The notes under the pieces are model-generated. The model saw only the letters and a list, made by a program, of their open reading frames with translations. It was not told the DNA's origin and made no database searches. Shown here piece by piece: positions 41,844-52,865 of a stretch of 64,000 nucleotides of DNA. Source of the DNA: Onthophagus taurus (taxonomy: Eukaryota; Arthropoda; Insecta; Coleoptera; Scarabaeidae); assembly GCF_036711975.1 (NCBI RefSeq), contig NC_091971.1, positions 30,573,501 to 30,637,500 on the forward strand, in the 5' to 3' direction. The translations under genes were made by a program, and so were the position numbers. Every line of letters begins with the position of its first letter. Positions within the stretch are counted from its first letter, which is position 1.

Positions 41844-42230
41844 ATTAAAAAACATAGTAACGGTTCATGTTCAGTATATTTTTTATTTTGCATAGTGTCC
41901 TTCTGTAGCTATGTAGACATGAAAGTAGAGATCCAGATGAACATTTTGAGGTATTGATGGCATAAATCGGACTCTCCGTTATGTTGCTGCAGCCTAAAAC
42001 AACTCAAAAAAATCAAATTTTTTGGCATTTTTCCCATTTTTTATCACTTAATCGCACCGTAACGAAAAAGAATTATATATGAACAAAAAAGTTAGCTATT
42101 CTATCCTATAGAACATTTAATTTTCCAAATTTCGAAGCATTGGACACCATGGTCGAATGTATTTTACCGGAGATATCGTTAATTTACGACAATCGTGCAA
42201 AATTTAATTTTTTGCCATTTTCACTGTGTT

Positions 42231-42436
42231 TGTTGAGTTAGTAACATTAATATTTTTAAGTTTTGAGTACTGTTGGGTTGGTAGTATTGAAAACGGTGCA
42301 CATTGCACACAACACGAAGCGGGTGTCATGGCGAAGACGCGAGTTAACGGTCATGGCATGTAAAGATTTAATCGTTTATACTTGAATATATTAAAATACA
42401 GCAGAAACTAAAAAGTGGATTTATTCCCCAAAAACA
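42231..42436 (+). repeat. BEL-2 5' LTR
   Basis: 206 bp, TGTTGAGTTAG to CCCCAAAAACA; unusually short. Same as 47855-48060. Confidence 0.95.
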
Positions 42437-42657
42437 TTGGTCCTTCGAGCATGGATTAGTAACAGTGAAGACATTAAAAATAAAAAAAAAATTCGTGAAT
42501 TGCATCATCTTGGCTGGGGTCCGGCGATCGGAACTTGGTTCTTCTCTTCGACAACGACACGAGGTCAACTCATCGGCGGCGGTCACTGGTGGGTTCCTGA
42601 AAGAAAACACAAAACGTAAACTAAGTCCTTTTTTATTTTTATCCTTTTTCGTGAGTA

Positions 42658-45600
42658 TTGCTTCACAAAATGGAGGAACTCAAACCTCTGTTGGCAAAAA
42701 AGAAACTGCTCAAGGCACAATTAACGCGTTTCGGGACGTTTCTCGAAAAAATTACAACGGAAAAATTAAACGAATTGAAAATCAGATTACAAAACATTAA
42801 AGAGATTTTGCATGAGTTTAACAAAATACAAAACGCGATCGATTTACTAAACAAAGACGACGAGTATAATGACGAATACGAAATATTTGAAACAAAATAT
42901 TATGAATTAATAGCAGAGGCGACAACATTTATTCAAGAGCGAGATAATGACACCGTATGTAAAAGCGCTATAAACGATGAAACGACCGGTTCGGCGGGGG
43001 CTGCGACGGCTTATGCACCGAGCGACGGTTATTTTCATAAAAATGTTAAACTTCCTACGTTGGATTTGCCTAAATTTTACGGAGATTATGATCAATGGAT
43101 ATATTTTCACGATACTTTTAAATCGCTCGTTGACAATGACAACTATGTAGATGACATCAATAAATTTCATTATTTATTTAGTTGCTTAATAGGTGAAGCA
43201 GCGAATATCATTCAATCTCTTGAAATCACAAAGGAAAATTACAAAATTGCTTGGGATATGTTGCGTCAAAGATACGAAAATAAGGCGGTTATAGTAAAAA
43301 CACACGTTAAGGCTTTGTTTGAATTACCGATGGTTACAAAAGAAGCTCATCAAAACTTAAGACGTTTAATTGATAGTTATAACAGGCACACTCGTTCTTT
43401 AAAGGCCTTAGGTGAACCAGTAGAGCACTGGAGCACGTTGCTTACACATTTGATTTTTAAGAAATTGGATGACGCTTCTAAAATGAAATGGGAGGAGCAC
43501 GCGGGGCAGACATTTAATAATGATGTACCAAACATAAAAAGTATGATAGATTTTCTTACAAATAGATGCAGTATTCTGGAAACCATAGAAGGTAATAATA
43601 AAACGAATAAACATATAGGACAAAAGAAGAATGAGCGTACTATTACAAATTTAGCTACGAACAACAAAACATGCGTTTTTTGTGAATCGGGCGATCATTT
43701 CATTTACGGTTGTAATAAATTCAAAGCATTAACTACAAGCAAAAGAGTTGAGGAAGTTAAAAAACTCAGGCTTTGCTTAAATTGCCTTCGTTCGGGACAT
43801 TTCTCGATGGATTGCAAATCTTTGTCCACATGTAAGGCTTGTAAGCAAAAACATAACACGCTTTTGCATTATGATACACAAACAAATACACACACAACTG
43901 AAAAACGTGTTACAACCGCACATACCATGAAAGCATTGGAGAATACTTCGATAATTTTAGCAACCGCGCAGGTTCACATCAAAGATGCGACTGGAAAATG
44001 GTGTGAGGCTAGGGCACTTTTAGATTCTGGCTCGCAGTCGAATTTTATGACAATGAAGCTTGTAGAAAAACTGCAATTACATACTTACAATTTAAACGTA
44101 CCGGTAACAGGTATTAGTCAATGCAACCTTAATGTTAAGTATGGAACGAATTCCAAGATTAAGTCTATATATAACTCATACACCATTGATTTATCATTTT
44201 TGGTTATAAGAGATATAACTGATAACTTGCCAAATGTTCCACTAAACATCAAAGAATTAGAAATACCGCGACACATTAGGTTAGCTGATCCGAAATTCCA
44301 TCAACCAGGAGAAATAGATATTTTAATAGGCGCTGGCTTATTCGCTGAATTGTTGTCTATGGGTCAAATTAAACTCGGAATTGGTTTACCTGTTCTACAG
44401 AAATCAACACTGGGATGGATCGTATCCGGGCCTATGAGTACAAATTTAAGACAAAAGGTGCGCAGCAACGTATGTATAAATAACAGCGAGATTCAAAGGG
44501 CCTTGGAAAAATTTTGGAAGGTTGAAGAGTGTACGGCACAAATGGTTTTTTCTGCGGAGGAAAAATATTGTGAGAATCTGTATCAACAGACGACCACAAG
44601 GGACAACAATGGACATTTTGTGGTACAACTGCCAACGAAAGATAATATTAGCGAATTAGGAACATCGTTTGAAACTGCTGAAGCAAGATTTGTAAATTTG
44701 GAACGAAAGTTATTCAAGAATCAAGAATTATGGAAACAATACTCTGAATTCATGAGTGAATATCAAGAATTAGGACACATGACAAGAGTAAATCGCGACG
44801 ATACATATGCGTATTATTTACCTCATCACGCAGTAATTAAAGATACAAGCAGCACTACGAGGCTCAGAGTAGTATTTGACGCTTCGACAAAAACAAGTAC
44901 TGGCATTTCGCTGAATGATACTCTAATGATTGGACCTACGATACAACAGGAATTATTTTCCATTCTCTGTAGGTTTAGAGAACATAATTACGTATTAACC
45001 GGTGACATTGCAAAGATGTATAGACAGGTAAACATCATACCTAGTCAGAGAAATTTACAACGTATTGTATGGCGACAAAGTCCTGAACATGATTTGGAGC
45101 ATTTTCAATTAAACACGGTAACGTACGGCACCGCATCAGCATCATTTTTGGCAATTCGCAGTCTGCATCAAGTTGGCATAAATATTCAAAATAAACATCC
45201 TAACATAGCTAAAGTTATAATCGACGATTTCTATGTTGATGACCTTATTACAGGTTCAAAGACTTTGGAAGAAGCATTGAAATTAAAAAATGACTTAAGT
45301 GAGATCTTAAATGGTTGCGGATTTGAATTGCGGAAATGGAATTCGAATTCACAAGAAATTCTGCAAGGAAGCGATGAAACAAGCGTGGATTATCTAATAG
45401 GTGACTCTAAGGATGTAAAAACGCTGGGAATTTTATGGTGCTCACAAGACGATACACTTAAGTATTCAATTAAACCTATAGTTGAATATGGGAAATTAAC
45501 GAAACGTATTATTCTGTCAATTATTGCTCAGATATTTGACCCACTTGGTATTGTATCTCCTTCTACGATCAAAGCAAAGGTAGTTTTACAGCGTTTGTGG

Positions 45601-47733
45601 CAGCTGGGAATCACGTGGGATGAAGCTGTACCTATCGAACTTTACACATCATTCAAGAGGCTTTATGAGGAAATGCAATATTTGGCAAAACTACAAATTG
45701 ATCGACACATTTTGCTAACAGATTTTGCAATGGTAGAAATGCATGGTTTCAGCGATGCTTCTGAAATGGCTTACGGAGCATGTATTTACATTAAAACCAT
45801 AAACCAAACTAAAACAAAGATTCGTTTATTGTGCGCCAAATCGAGAGTAGCACCTTTACGGAAAATTTCATTGCCGAGATTGGAACTCAATGGTTGTTTA
45901 TTGTTGGCAGAACTAGTGAAAAAAGTGCTTGATTCATTAAACACAGAAATTACTAAGGTTTATCTCTGGACTGATTCCACCATAGCGCTTGCTTGGATAC
46001 ATGCGGATCCTTCGAGATGGCAAACATTTGTTGCAAACCGCGTATCGCAAATACAAGAACTAACAGCACATGCACAATGGAAGCACGTAACCAGTGCAGA
46101 GAACCCTGCAGATTTGATTTCTAGAGGTATCGAGACTTCTCAATTAATAAAGTCTAACCTTTGGTGGGAGGGGCCGAAATGGTTAAAGAGTAAAACTTAT
46201 CCTGATATTGACATGAACTTTCCTAAGGAGTTACCAGAAAAGAAAAAAAATAAACTAACTTTCCATTGTACAATTACATGCGACATTTTTGATAAATATT
46301 CATCATTAAATAAATTAAAAAGAGTTGTTGCGTATTGCATGCGCTTCTACAATAATTTGAGAGAACCTAATGAAAATAAAATAAAGGCAAAATTAACTAC
46401 ACTAGAGTTAGAAAGCGCGTTTATGCGACTTTTGAAAGTCATGCAAAGACAGGAATTCAAAACTGAGATTGATTTATTGATGGCTAAAAAGAATTTGCCT
46501 AAAAGTAGTAAATTATTGTCTTTGAATCCAATGTACGAAGATGGATTGTTAAGAGTTGGTGGTAGATTGCGTAATTCAGAATATGACTACGACATCAAAC
46601 ATCCAATCATATTGGCTAAAGGACATCCTTTGACTAATTTAATTATACGTGAGGAACATTTGAGAAATTTGCACCTTGGCCCACAGGGACTTTTATCTTG
46701 CATCAGACAAAGATTTTGGCCTGTTGGCGGTTTAACTGTCGTGAAGGGGGTGATTGGGAGATGTATTGTATGTTTTAGAACTAAACCAGTAAGTCCCAGT
46801 TATTTGATGGGTGATTTACCTAGAGATCGCACATCGGCTATAAGACCATTTTATGTAGTGGGTATAGATTTTGCTGGCCCATTCAACAGCAAAGATGGGA
46901 AATTAAGAAACAGAACTATCATTAAATCATATGTGTGTTTATTTGTGTGTTTTGCAACCAAAGCAGTACATATTGAGGTGGTATCAGACCTAAGCACCGA
47001 TTCATTTTTAAACGCATTCAAGAGATTCGTATCTCGACGAGGTTTATGTAAACGAGTTTACACGGATAATGCAACTAACTTCGTTGGCGCTAAGAATTAT
47101 CTCAACGAGTTGAAAAAAGTAATCGACTATAACAACGATAAACTTGAAAGATTTTGCTTGAGAAATAACATAGATTGGCAATTTATTCCGGCACGTTCTC
47201 CGCATTTTGGAGGTTTATGGGAGTCTGCTATCAAATCGGCTAAATCGCATTTTATACGAATTATTGGCTGTAACGTTTTAACCTTTGAAGAGTTAACAAC
47301 AATTTTTACTCAAATCGAAGCAATACTAAATTCTAGACCACTTACTCCTTTATCCACACATCCTGATGATTTCTTGGCTCTTACCCCGGGACATTTTCTC
47401 ATTGGAGAACCTCTTAATACGATTCCTCAGCGAGACGTTATGGATATCCCCTTCAACAGACTGAATCAATTCAACAAACTTCAACAAATGTATCAACATT
47501 TCTGGCGAAGATGGTCTATGGAATACATCAACATCCTACAACAAAGAGGCAGATGGTCTCAAGCTGTTGGAGAAAACGTTAAGATTGGACAGCTAATATT
47601 ACTCAAGGAAGACAACACTCCACCGTTGAAATGGCGACTGGGAAGAATTCTTGAAGTTCATCCTGGCAGTGATAATATTGTGCGAGTTATTAGTGTAAAA
47701 ACAACCAGTGGTGTTGTGAAGCGGGCTGTTTAA
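42658..47733 (+). CDS. BEL-2 gag-pol polyprotein, 1691 aa, intact
   Basis: One uninterrupted frame. Gag (1-330); zinc knuckles near 372-405 (CLNCLRSGHFSMDC, CKACKQKHNTLLH); aspartic protease ALLDSGSQSNF (about 455); RT with YYLPHHAVI, LRVVFDAS and active site FYVDDL (about 858); RNase H GFSDASEMAYGAC (about 1031); integrase with an HHCC finger (EEHLRNLHLG to CIVCFR, about 1330-1375) and the DDE acids in VGIDFAGPF (about 1404), YTDNATNFVGA (about 1467) and HFGGLWESAIKS (about 1521). No envelope. An ATG at 42670 in AAAATGGAG has better context than 42658 and may be the true start. It is clearly different in sequence from BEL-1, so it belongs to another family. Confidence 0.95.
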   Translation: MLHKMEELKPLLAKKKLLKAQLTRFGTFLEKITTEKLNELKIRLQNIKEILHEFNKIQNAIDLLNKDDEYNDEYEIFETKYYELIAEATTFIQERDNDTVCKSAINDETTGSAGAATAYAPSDGYFHKNVKLPTLDLPKFYGDYDQWIYFHDTFKSLVDNDNYVDDINKFHYLFSCLIGEAANIIQSLEITKENYKIAWDMLRQRYENKAVIVKTHVKALFELPMVTKEAHQNLRRLIDSYNRHTRSLKALGEPVEHWSTLLTHLIFKKLDDASKMKWEEHAGQTFNNDVPNIKSMIDFLTNRCSILETIEGNNKTNKHIGQKKNERTITNLATNNKTCVFCESGDHFIYGCNKFKALTTSKRVEEVKKLRLCLNCLRSGHFSMDCKSLSTCKACKQKHNTLLHYDTQTNTHTTEKRVTTAHTMKALENTSIILATAQVHIKDATGKWCEARALLDSGSQSNFMTMKLVEKLQLHTYNLNVPVTGISQCNLNVKYGTNSKIKSIYNSYTIDLSFLVIRDITDNLPNVPLNIKELEIPRHIRLADPKFHQPGEIDILIGAGLFAELLSMGQIKLGIGLPVLQKSTLGWIVSGPMSTNLRQKVRSNVCINNSEIQRALEKFWKVEECTAQMVFSAEEKYCENLYQQTTTRDNNGHFVVQLPTKDNISELGTSFETAEARFVNLERKLFKNQELWKQYSEFMSEYQELGHMTRVNRDDTYAYYLPHHAVIKDTSSTTRLRVVFDASTKTSTGISLNDTLMIGPTIQQELFSILCRFREHNYVLTGDIAKMYRQVNIIPSQRNLQRIVWRQSPEHDLEHFQLNTVTYGTASASFLAIRSLHQVGINIQNKHPNIAKVIIDDFYVDDLITGSKTLEEALKLKNDLSEILNGCGFELRKWNSNSQEILQGSDETSVDYLIGDSKDVKTLGILWCSQDDTLKYSIKPIVEYGKLTKRIILSIIAQIFDPLGIVSPSTIKAKVVLQRLWQLGITWDEAVPIELYTSFKRLYEEMQYLAKLQIDRHILLTDFAMVEMHGFSDASEMAYGACIYIKTINQTKTKIRLLCAKSRVAPLRKISLPRLELNGCLLLAELVKKVLDSLNTEITKVYLWTDSTIALAWIHADPSRWQTFVANRVSQIQELTAHAQWKHVTSAENPADLISRGIETSQLIKSNLWWEGPKWLKSKTYPDIDMNFPKELPEKKKNKLTFHCTITCDIFDKYSSLNKLKRVVAYCMRFYNNLREPNENKIKAKLTTLELESAFMRLLKVMQRQEFKTEIDLLMAKKNLPKSSKLLSLNPMYEDGLLRVGGRLRNSEYDYDIKHPIILAKGHPLTNLIIREEHLRNLHLGPQGLLSCIRQRFWPVGGLTVVKGVIGRCIVCFRTKPVSPSYLMGDLPRDRTSAIRPFYVVGIDFAGPFNSKDGKLRNRTIIKSYVCLFVCFATKAVHIEVVSDLSTDSFLNAFKRFVSRRGLCKRVYTDNATNFVGAKNYLNELKKVIDYNNDKLERFCLRNNIDWQFIPARSPHFGGLWESAIKSAKSHFIRIIGCNVLTFEELTTIFTQIEAILNSRPLTPLSTHPDDFLALTPGHFLIGEPLNTIPQRDVMDIPFNRLNQFNKLQQMYQHFWRRWSMEYINILQQRGRWSQAVGENVKIGQLILLKEDNTPPLKWRLGRILEVHPGSDNIVRVISVKTTSGVVKRAV

Positions 47734-47854
47734 AAGGTGTGCGTTCTTCCTATAGACGTTGAAGTACCTAAAAAACTATAACATGTAATATTTAGATTTT
47801 CGTTATACTTACCTATTTTTATCTTGAAAGTTAGTACTTTCAACGGCGGCGGTA

Positions 47855-48060
47855 TGTTGAGTTAGTAACATTAATATTTTTAAGTTTTGAGTACTGTTGG
47901 GTTGGTAGTATTGAAAACGGTGCACATTGCACACAACACGAAGCGGGTGTCATGGCGAAGACGCGAGTTAACGGTCATGGCATGTAAAGATTTAATCGTT
48001 TATACTTGAATATATTAAAATACAGCAGAAACTAAAAAGTGGATTTATTCCCCAAAAACA
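47855..48060 (+). repeat. BEL-2 3' LTR
   Basis: 206 bp, read as identical to 42231-42436. Confidence 0.95.
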
Positions 48061-48445
48061 GTGTTATTGAAACATTATTACGAACAATTTTTTTTTAATA
48101 AAGTGGTTTTTTAACTCTTCCAGCCGCTAAGTATAAACATTAAATTCATTGAAATAAATATTACTATTTTTTAAATACAACAAACTATAACATTCTTGGA
48201 AAAAGTTTTTGGGAACTCGCGCGTTTACCTGTTAGACCTTTTTTGGCAAAAGAAATTCTCATTGTTAAAAAACAATCACTTTCTGTGAAAAATTGTTTTT
48301 TAATAACTCCATTTCTTTATATATTAGAACCTTGTTCTGCTAAACAGTCTTTTTTTGAAATATTTTTTGGTATAAAAGGATCGTTTAAGAAAATAGCAAA
48401 GTGATGTAAAAGTTTTGTTGATATTGGCTAGCAGCAGCAGAAGTT

Positions 48446-49867
48446 TTGAATGCAAGAACAATCCTGATTTGTTCTATTTTATTTGCGGACAATACATTAT
48501 TGGGACGACGCGACGGGACGACCAATTACAACTGTTATAAAACAGGCGTATTCTCATTATTTTGGGTTTGCTTTGACGAATTTAGACAAGCCCTGGACAC
48601 CCAGCTTCGTAATTGCGGTATAACTTTGAATAGATGGATGGCGGGTGAATCTACATCTCATTTACAGTTTGGTATTCCAATGTTATGGTCACAGATATCA
48701 GATCATTCCGATAACATACAACATTCTGTAACATAAACCTAGACGGCATAAACAAAAAAACAAAGAAAAGTTTGGTTTATCCTAATGTAAGATCAGCCAA
48801 AAAGCCGATTCCGCACAGCGAAACTTTACCAAGACCAATTCCTCCTGACCGATTAATGCAATCCAGTGAAAGTGCAGCGACTATGATGCCAAAATAAACC
48901 ATAAACTGTCACAGAAAGAACTAAGTGATTTAGCTATGCATCTGAAGTTGTCGAAAATTGATAGTGAGGTATTGGCATCCCGCTTACAGCAATGGAATTA
49001 TTTACACCCTACAACCCGTGTAACTGTTTATCGAAACAGAGGCGAAGCATATGTACATTTTTTTACGAAATATCAAGGTATTTGTTACTGTAATAACGTG
49101 CAGAGACTGTTTGATGAATTGAAAATAGATCATAACACACTACCAACTATTCCACTTGGTCATGCCGTCAATGTTAACGAAACATATGTGCGCATATCAG
49201 AGGTTTTGACTCTAATTCAGTATAACGCATTTGAATGAAAAGTTTGTGCAGATTTAAAGGTAATTGCCACAGTAAAGAAATTTACTAACTTCTACTTTTT
49301 AAGTATTGACTTACATTTTTATGATTTTCATGTAATTGCTGTGGTTACTGGCTTACAAGGCGGTTTTACAAAATATTGCTGTTTTCTTTGGTTGTGGGAT
49401 AGCCGAGCGAGAGAGCATCATTATATGCGCAAAGACTGGCCTTCTAGAGAACATTACGATACTGGTGCTTTCAATGTCTTAAATAAGCCTCTGGTGAGAC
49501 CAGCATCTGTAATATTGCCTCCACTACACATAAAACTGGGTTTGATGAAAAACTTTGTGAAAACGTTGAATCCAGAAGGCCCACCATTAAAATATCTCAC
49601 CCAGCTGTTTCCACATCTATCGTACGCTAAATCCATTTTCTCCATTCGAACTTAGATTTTTTTCCGAGCAATCTTGGAGTGGAAGGTGAGGAGCAAGGCG
49701 AGTGGTTCCATCAAGACTTAATGACATTGGAAAGACGTTATCAAAGTTACTGGGACGCAGGGATGATGGGAGATTATCTCTGGAGTGTTATCAGAGAAAT
49801 CGACCCAAAGACATGCAAAAAATTGTCGAAAAGTAATCATATCCCGCACTATACTAACAATAAGTAA
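48446..49867 (+). pseudogene. Transposase-like remnant of the long-TIR transposon
   Basis: Four + strand pieces in different frames. 48446-48736: ILFADNTLLGRRDGTTNY, FDEFRQALDTQLRNCGI. 48936-49238: LASRLQQWNYLHPTTRV, YCNNVQRLFDELKIDHN. 49341-49655: LQGGFTKYCCFLWLWDSRAR, LPPLHIKLGLMKNFVKTL. 49679-49867: GEEQGEWFHQDLMTLERRYQ. The same series of blocks occurs in many unnamed arthropod and cnidarian proteins that I take to be transposases; I cannot assign a superfamily. A stretch between LPPLHIKLG and GEWFHQD is missing, and stops break the rest. Confidence 0.6.
48724..48890 (+). repeat. Internal duplicate, copy 1
   Basis: ATAAACCTAGACGGCATAAA through CAATCCAGTGAAAGTG matches 49926-50070 in the same orientation (for example AAGAAAAGTTTGG, AAGATCAGCCAAAAA, CTCCTGACC). 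Copy 1 still lies in a coding context; copy 2 lies after the last coding block. Confidence 0.65.
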
Positions 49868-49925
49868 AGTAGTATATATTAAACATAAAATTTAATTCTA
49901 TAAAAGTTCTGTAATATCATTTGTA

Positions 49926-50070
49926 ATATAAACCTAGACAATATAAATAAAGAGACAAAGAAAAGTTTGGTATCGTTTGTAAGATCAGCCAAAAACCCGA
50001 GTGCGCATAGTGAAACTCTGCCAAAACCAAATGCTCCTGACCAATGAATACAATCCAGTAAAAGAGTAAA
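49926..50070 (+). repeat. Internal duplicate, copy 2
   Basis: Diverged second copy of 48724-48890. The stretch 49868-50180 otherwise shows only AT-rich 3' sequence leading into the right inverted repeat. Confidence 0.6.
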
Positions 50071-50429
50071 AAAAATTTATAAGAGTAAAAGTGACAGTGG
50101 AGAAATGTTATCTAGCAACGACTGCCAATAAATTTTAATTACTTGATATGCTTAATGTTTAACATTTAGAACAGGTAAAATAATATTGATTTCAGTGAAT
50201 TTAATGTTTATACTTAATGCCTGGAACAGTTAAAATACCTCTTTATTAAAAAAATTGTTCGTAATAATGTTTCAACAATACAGTGAAAATAGCAAAAAAT
50301 GAAATTTTGCACGATTCTCGTAAATTAACGATATCTCCGGGAAAATACGTTCTACCATGGTGTCCAATGCTTCGATATTTAGAGAATCAACTGTTCTACA
50401 GGATAGAATAGCTAACTTTTTTGTACATA

Positions 50430-51310
50430 CAGTGATACAATAAAGTCTACATACACCCCAGAAAATGATAATATCTCCGTTCCTGAAATATAATTCAATG
50501 AATTTTTTAAACGAAGGATATTAGAAGTCTATATTGTTTTAATACAAAGTCGAAACAATTCGACTTGTGCTACGAAGTGAAGGCTACAGCAGTAGACTTA
50601 TTGTTAGTCGCACGTCTCTCAAGACTGCTAAATCCGAATTATTCTAGTTCTAGGTCCTGTGTTAGTTCTAGTGATAGTGCAAAACTAGAACTAACACTAG
50701 ATCTAGAACTAGAAACATTCGGATTTAGCCGCACGTCTTTCAAGACTGCTAAACCCGAATTCTTCTAGTTCTAGGTCTTGTGTTAATTCTAGTGATAGTG
50801 CTAGTGTAAAACTAGAACTAACACTAGACCTAGAACTAGATACTTTCTAGTTCTAGAAAGTATCTAGTTCTAGGTCTACTGTTAGTTCTAGTTTTAGTTC
50901 AATAAACATATGTAACGTAATGATATCTTATGCTAACGACACTACTTACCTACTGTCTCTAGAACTAACATTACACTTAAAAGTAGAAACATTCAGGTTT
51001 AGCCGTTTTAAGAGACGCATGGCTAAACGGAATGTTTTTAATTCTGGGTCTAGTAATAGTTGTATATTTTTATTGAGCTACAACGGACACTGATAGACTT
51101 TTTTTTAGGACTGTATGTAGACTTTTTTGAGTTAAAGATATGATTATGTTTTGTGTTTCCCTTGATTAATAATAACATATTGTTTTTATGTAAAATATGG
51201 AAATAATATGATCTTCTTACATGTTTTGTTAAAAAATGTCATTGAATTACATTTCGGGAGCTAAGATATTATCATTTTCCGGGCTGTATGTAGACTTTAT
51301 TGTATCACTG
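50430..51310. mobile_element. Non-autonomous Tc1/mariner-type element, 881 bp
   Basis: Starts CAGTGATACAATAAAGTCTA and ends with the reverse complement, flanked by TA (50428-50429 and 51311-51312). The inverted repeats are about 85 bp at high identity. There is no transposase frame; the middle is a palindrome-rich array (50640-50905). It sits inside the right inverted repeat of the long-TIR transposon. Confidence 0.85.
50640..50905. repeat. CTAGAACT/AGTTCTAG palindromic array
   Basis: Dense alternation of TCTAGTTCTAGGTC and its reverse complement, with AGTTCTAGTGATAGTG spacers and flanking copies of a CGCACGTCTNTCAAGACTGC block. A self-complementary centre, ACTTTCTAGTTCTAGAAAGT, lies at about 50852. 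The transcript could fold into long hairpins. Confidence 0.8.
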
Positions 51311-51894
51311 TATATTATTCTTTTCTGTTACGGTGCGATTAATTGAAAAAAATGGGAAAAATGCAAAAAAAATTTGATTTTGTTGAGTTGTTTTAGGCTG
51401 TAGCAAAATAACGGAGATGTCCATATAGCTACAGAAGCACACTATGTAAAATAAAAAACATGCTGAGCATGAACCGTTACTATGTTTTTTAATTTACGAT
51501 TTTCCACATTTTTGAGCGGAAGAAAACTTCGAGTTATGGAGAATTCGAGTTAGAGAAAAATTAGTAGAATTTTAGCTCTAAAGAAAAAAAATAGAAATGT
51601 ACTTTTTTAATAAGTACGTATATTTAAAACAGAAACCTTAATACTATTGTAAGTAGAAAATTAATCAAGTTTTTTAAAGTAATCCGTAATTTTCTTTTTG
51701 CTTAAAGTGGACAACCGCTCTTTGTCGAAAAAATCTTCTATTAAATGTAAAGAATTATGAATATTATCTGGAACGAGAGTAAGAAGTAACGGAGTTACAA
51801 CGTAGTCTGCTAATTCGGGACGGGTGAATTACTCCAAATTAGGGAAACAAAGTTGACTAGTGTTTCATTCAAAAAGTCTTTATTCAAGTTGTGT

Positions 51895-51945
51895 CAAGCT
51901 TTCAAGCCAAAATGGGCTCATTCTCAAGACTAAAAACAATGAAAA
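51895..51945 (-). ncRNA. Very degenerate hammerhead-like block
   Basis: Minus strand reads TTGAGAA, T, GAGCC-CATTTT-GGCTT, GAAAGC. Layout and spacing mimic the motifs at 10512 and 60952, but two core bases differ and stem I is not clear. Probably a dead pLTR relic, or coincidence. Confidence 0.2.
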
Positions 51946-52494
51946 ACAAGCGTTACAAATTAATTTTGAGGTTAATTCTTATTTAAAACATCTTACCAAA
52001 TAAGAACGTGACTAAATTCCTAATTTATAAATTTTTCGCAAAAAAGTCAATCATGTAATTTAATGCAATGACCAAATAACAACGTGTTACATGTCTGGAA
52101 CATTCTCTTTTGATAATACAAAGGTTTCAAGCTTTCTAAGAGAGGAATAAGCTTCATCAAATGTAGGCATAGCGATAAGTATTTCATTTTCAAGATTATC
52201 ATCACCCTCATCTGATTCTGAAACAATAAGAACATTATGTTTGTTTTGGTTCAAGAGTCTGTAGTTTCTGAGCCAGAGTCTATGTGGTTTGATTCTGTAC
52301 TTAAAATTACTTACAGAGCGGATTAGAATATTTTATTCTTTGGTAAATTCGACTTCTAGAAGTAAAAGTTGCAGAAATTCCATAGTAATTCAGTTCGAGT
52401 TACAGAGAAATTCGAGTTAGGGAATTTCGACTTAGAGAGATAAAACATTTGAAACCTAGTCAAACGCTTGAGCTTACAAAACTTATTCGACTTA

Positions 52495-52631
52495 GGTCCA
52501 TTACTACCATCTTTTAGTTAAATTTATCTTATAGACAAACCCATCTACTAGCCAATCAGAGCGCGTAAAATAGCCGTCACCGTGGTAATAATCCCTTAGA
52601 TAGCTTAACCAGAAGATGGTAGTAACGATCC
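52495..52631. mobile_element. Harbinger-type MITE 3 (137 bp)
   Basis: Same family and length as MITE 2: ends GGTCCATTACTACCATC and GATGGTAGTAACGATCC, flanked by TTA (52492-52494 and 52632-52634). It is inserted in the Tigger remnant. Confidence 0.85.
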
Positions 52632-52865
52632 TTAGAGGATAATTCGAGGTATAGAAGTTCGAGTTAGGGGAATTTCACTATATATACATATCTTGCCCAT
52701 GTATGATATTTACTTTTTTTTAAAACTTTTTCTTTCGTCCATTTTCTCGATTATTCTCGATTTATTTCTCGAAGTTTTCTTTTTCCTTCATTGTTATTAT
52801 TATTTTTCTTTATGATTATTATCTATTTATTTTTATATTATTTTACTTTATTTTAATTTCTCTAA

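Larger units (their letters stand above)
42231..48060 (+). mobile_element. BEL-2: complete BEL/Pao LTR retrotransposon
   Basis: 5,830 bp with two 206-bp LTRs that I read as identical and a GTGTT duplication (42226-42230 and 48061-48065). The primer-binding region TTGGTCCTTCGAGC follows the first LTR, as in BEL-1. It has a single open gag-pol frame. It sits in the left inverted repeat of the long-TIR transposon. Confidence 0.96.
41823..51514 (+). mobile_element. Long-TIR DNA transposon, LPPLHIKLG family, with nested insertions
   Basis: Inverted ends CAAAAATGTGGAAAATCGTA (41823) and its reverse complement (51514). Once BEL-2 and the Tc1-like element are removed, the inverted match runs for roughly 490 bp: left 41823-42230 plus 48066-48150, right 50180-50429 plus 51311-51514. 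Matching blocks include TTGGACACCATGGT and GGAGATATCGTTAATTTACG. Protein remnants lie at 48446-49867. The left end begins at the stop codon of LINE-E. Confidence 0.75.
51530..52690 (-). pseudogene. Tigger/pogo-like transposon remnant
   Basis: Minus strand carries ESDEGDDNLENEI and MPTFDEAYSSLRKLETFVLS (about 52080-52215), resembling the C-terminal region of Tigger/pogo transposases. A second piece, DNIHNSLHLIEDFFDKERL (about 51690-51775), resembles domains fused to them. GAATTCGAGTTAGAG-type sequences at 51550, 52395 and 52655 resemble pogo terminal and subterminal repeats. A foreign segment (about 51860-52030) and a MITE interrupt it. Family assignment is tentative. Confidence 0.5.

Noticed and set aside
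51895..51945. A third hammerhead-like motif of full value
   Set aside because: Two core bases differ and stem I cannot be drawn; kept only as a weak relic.
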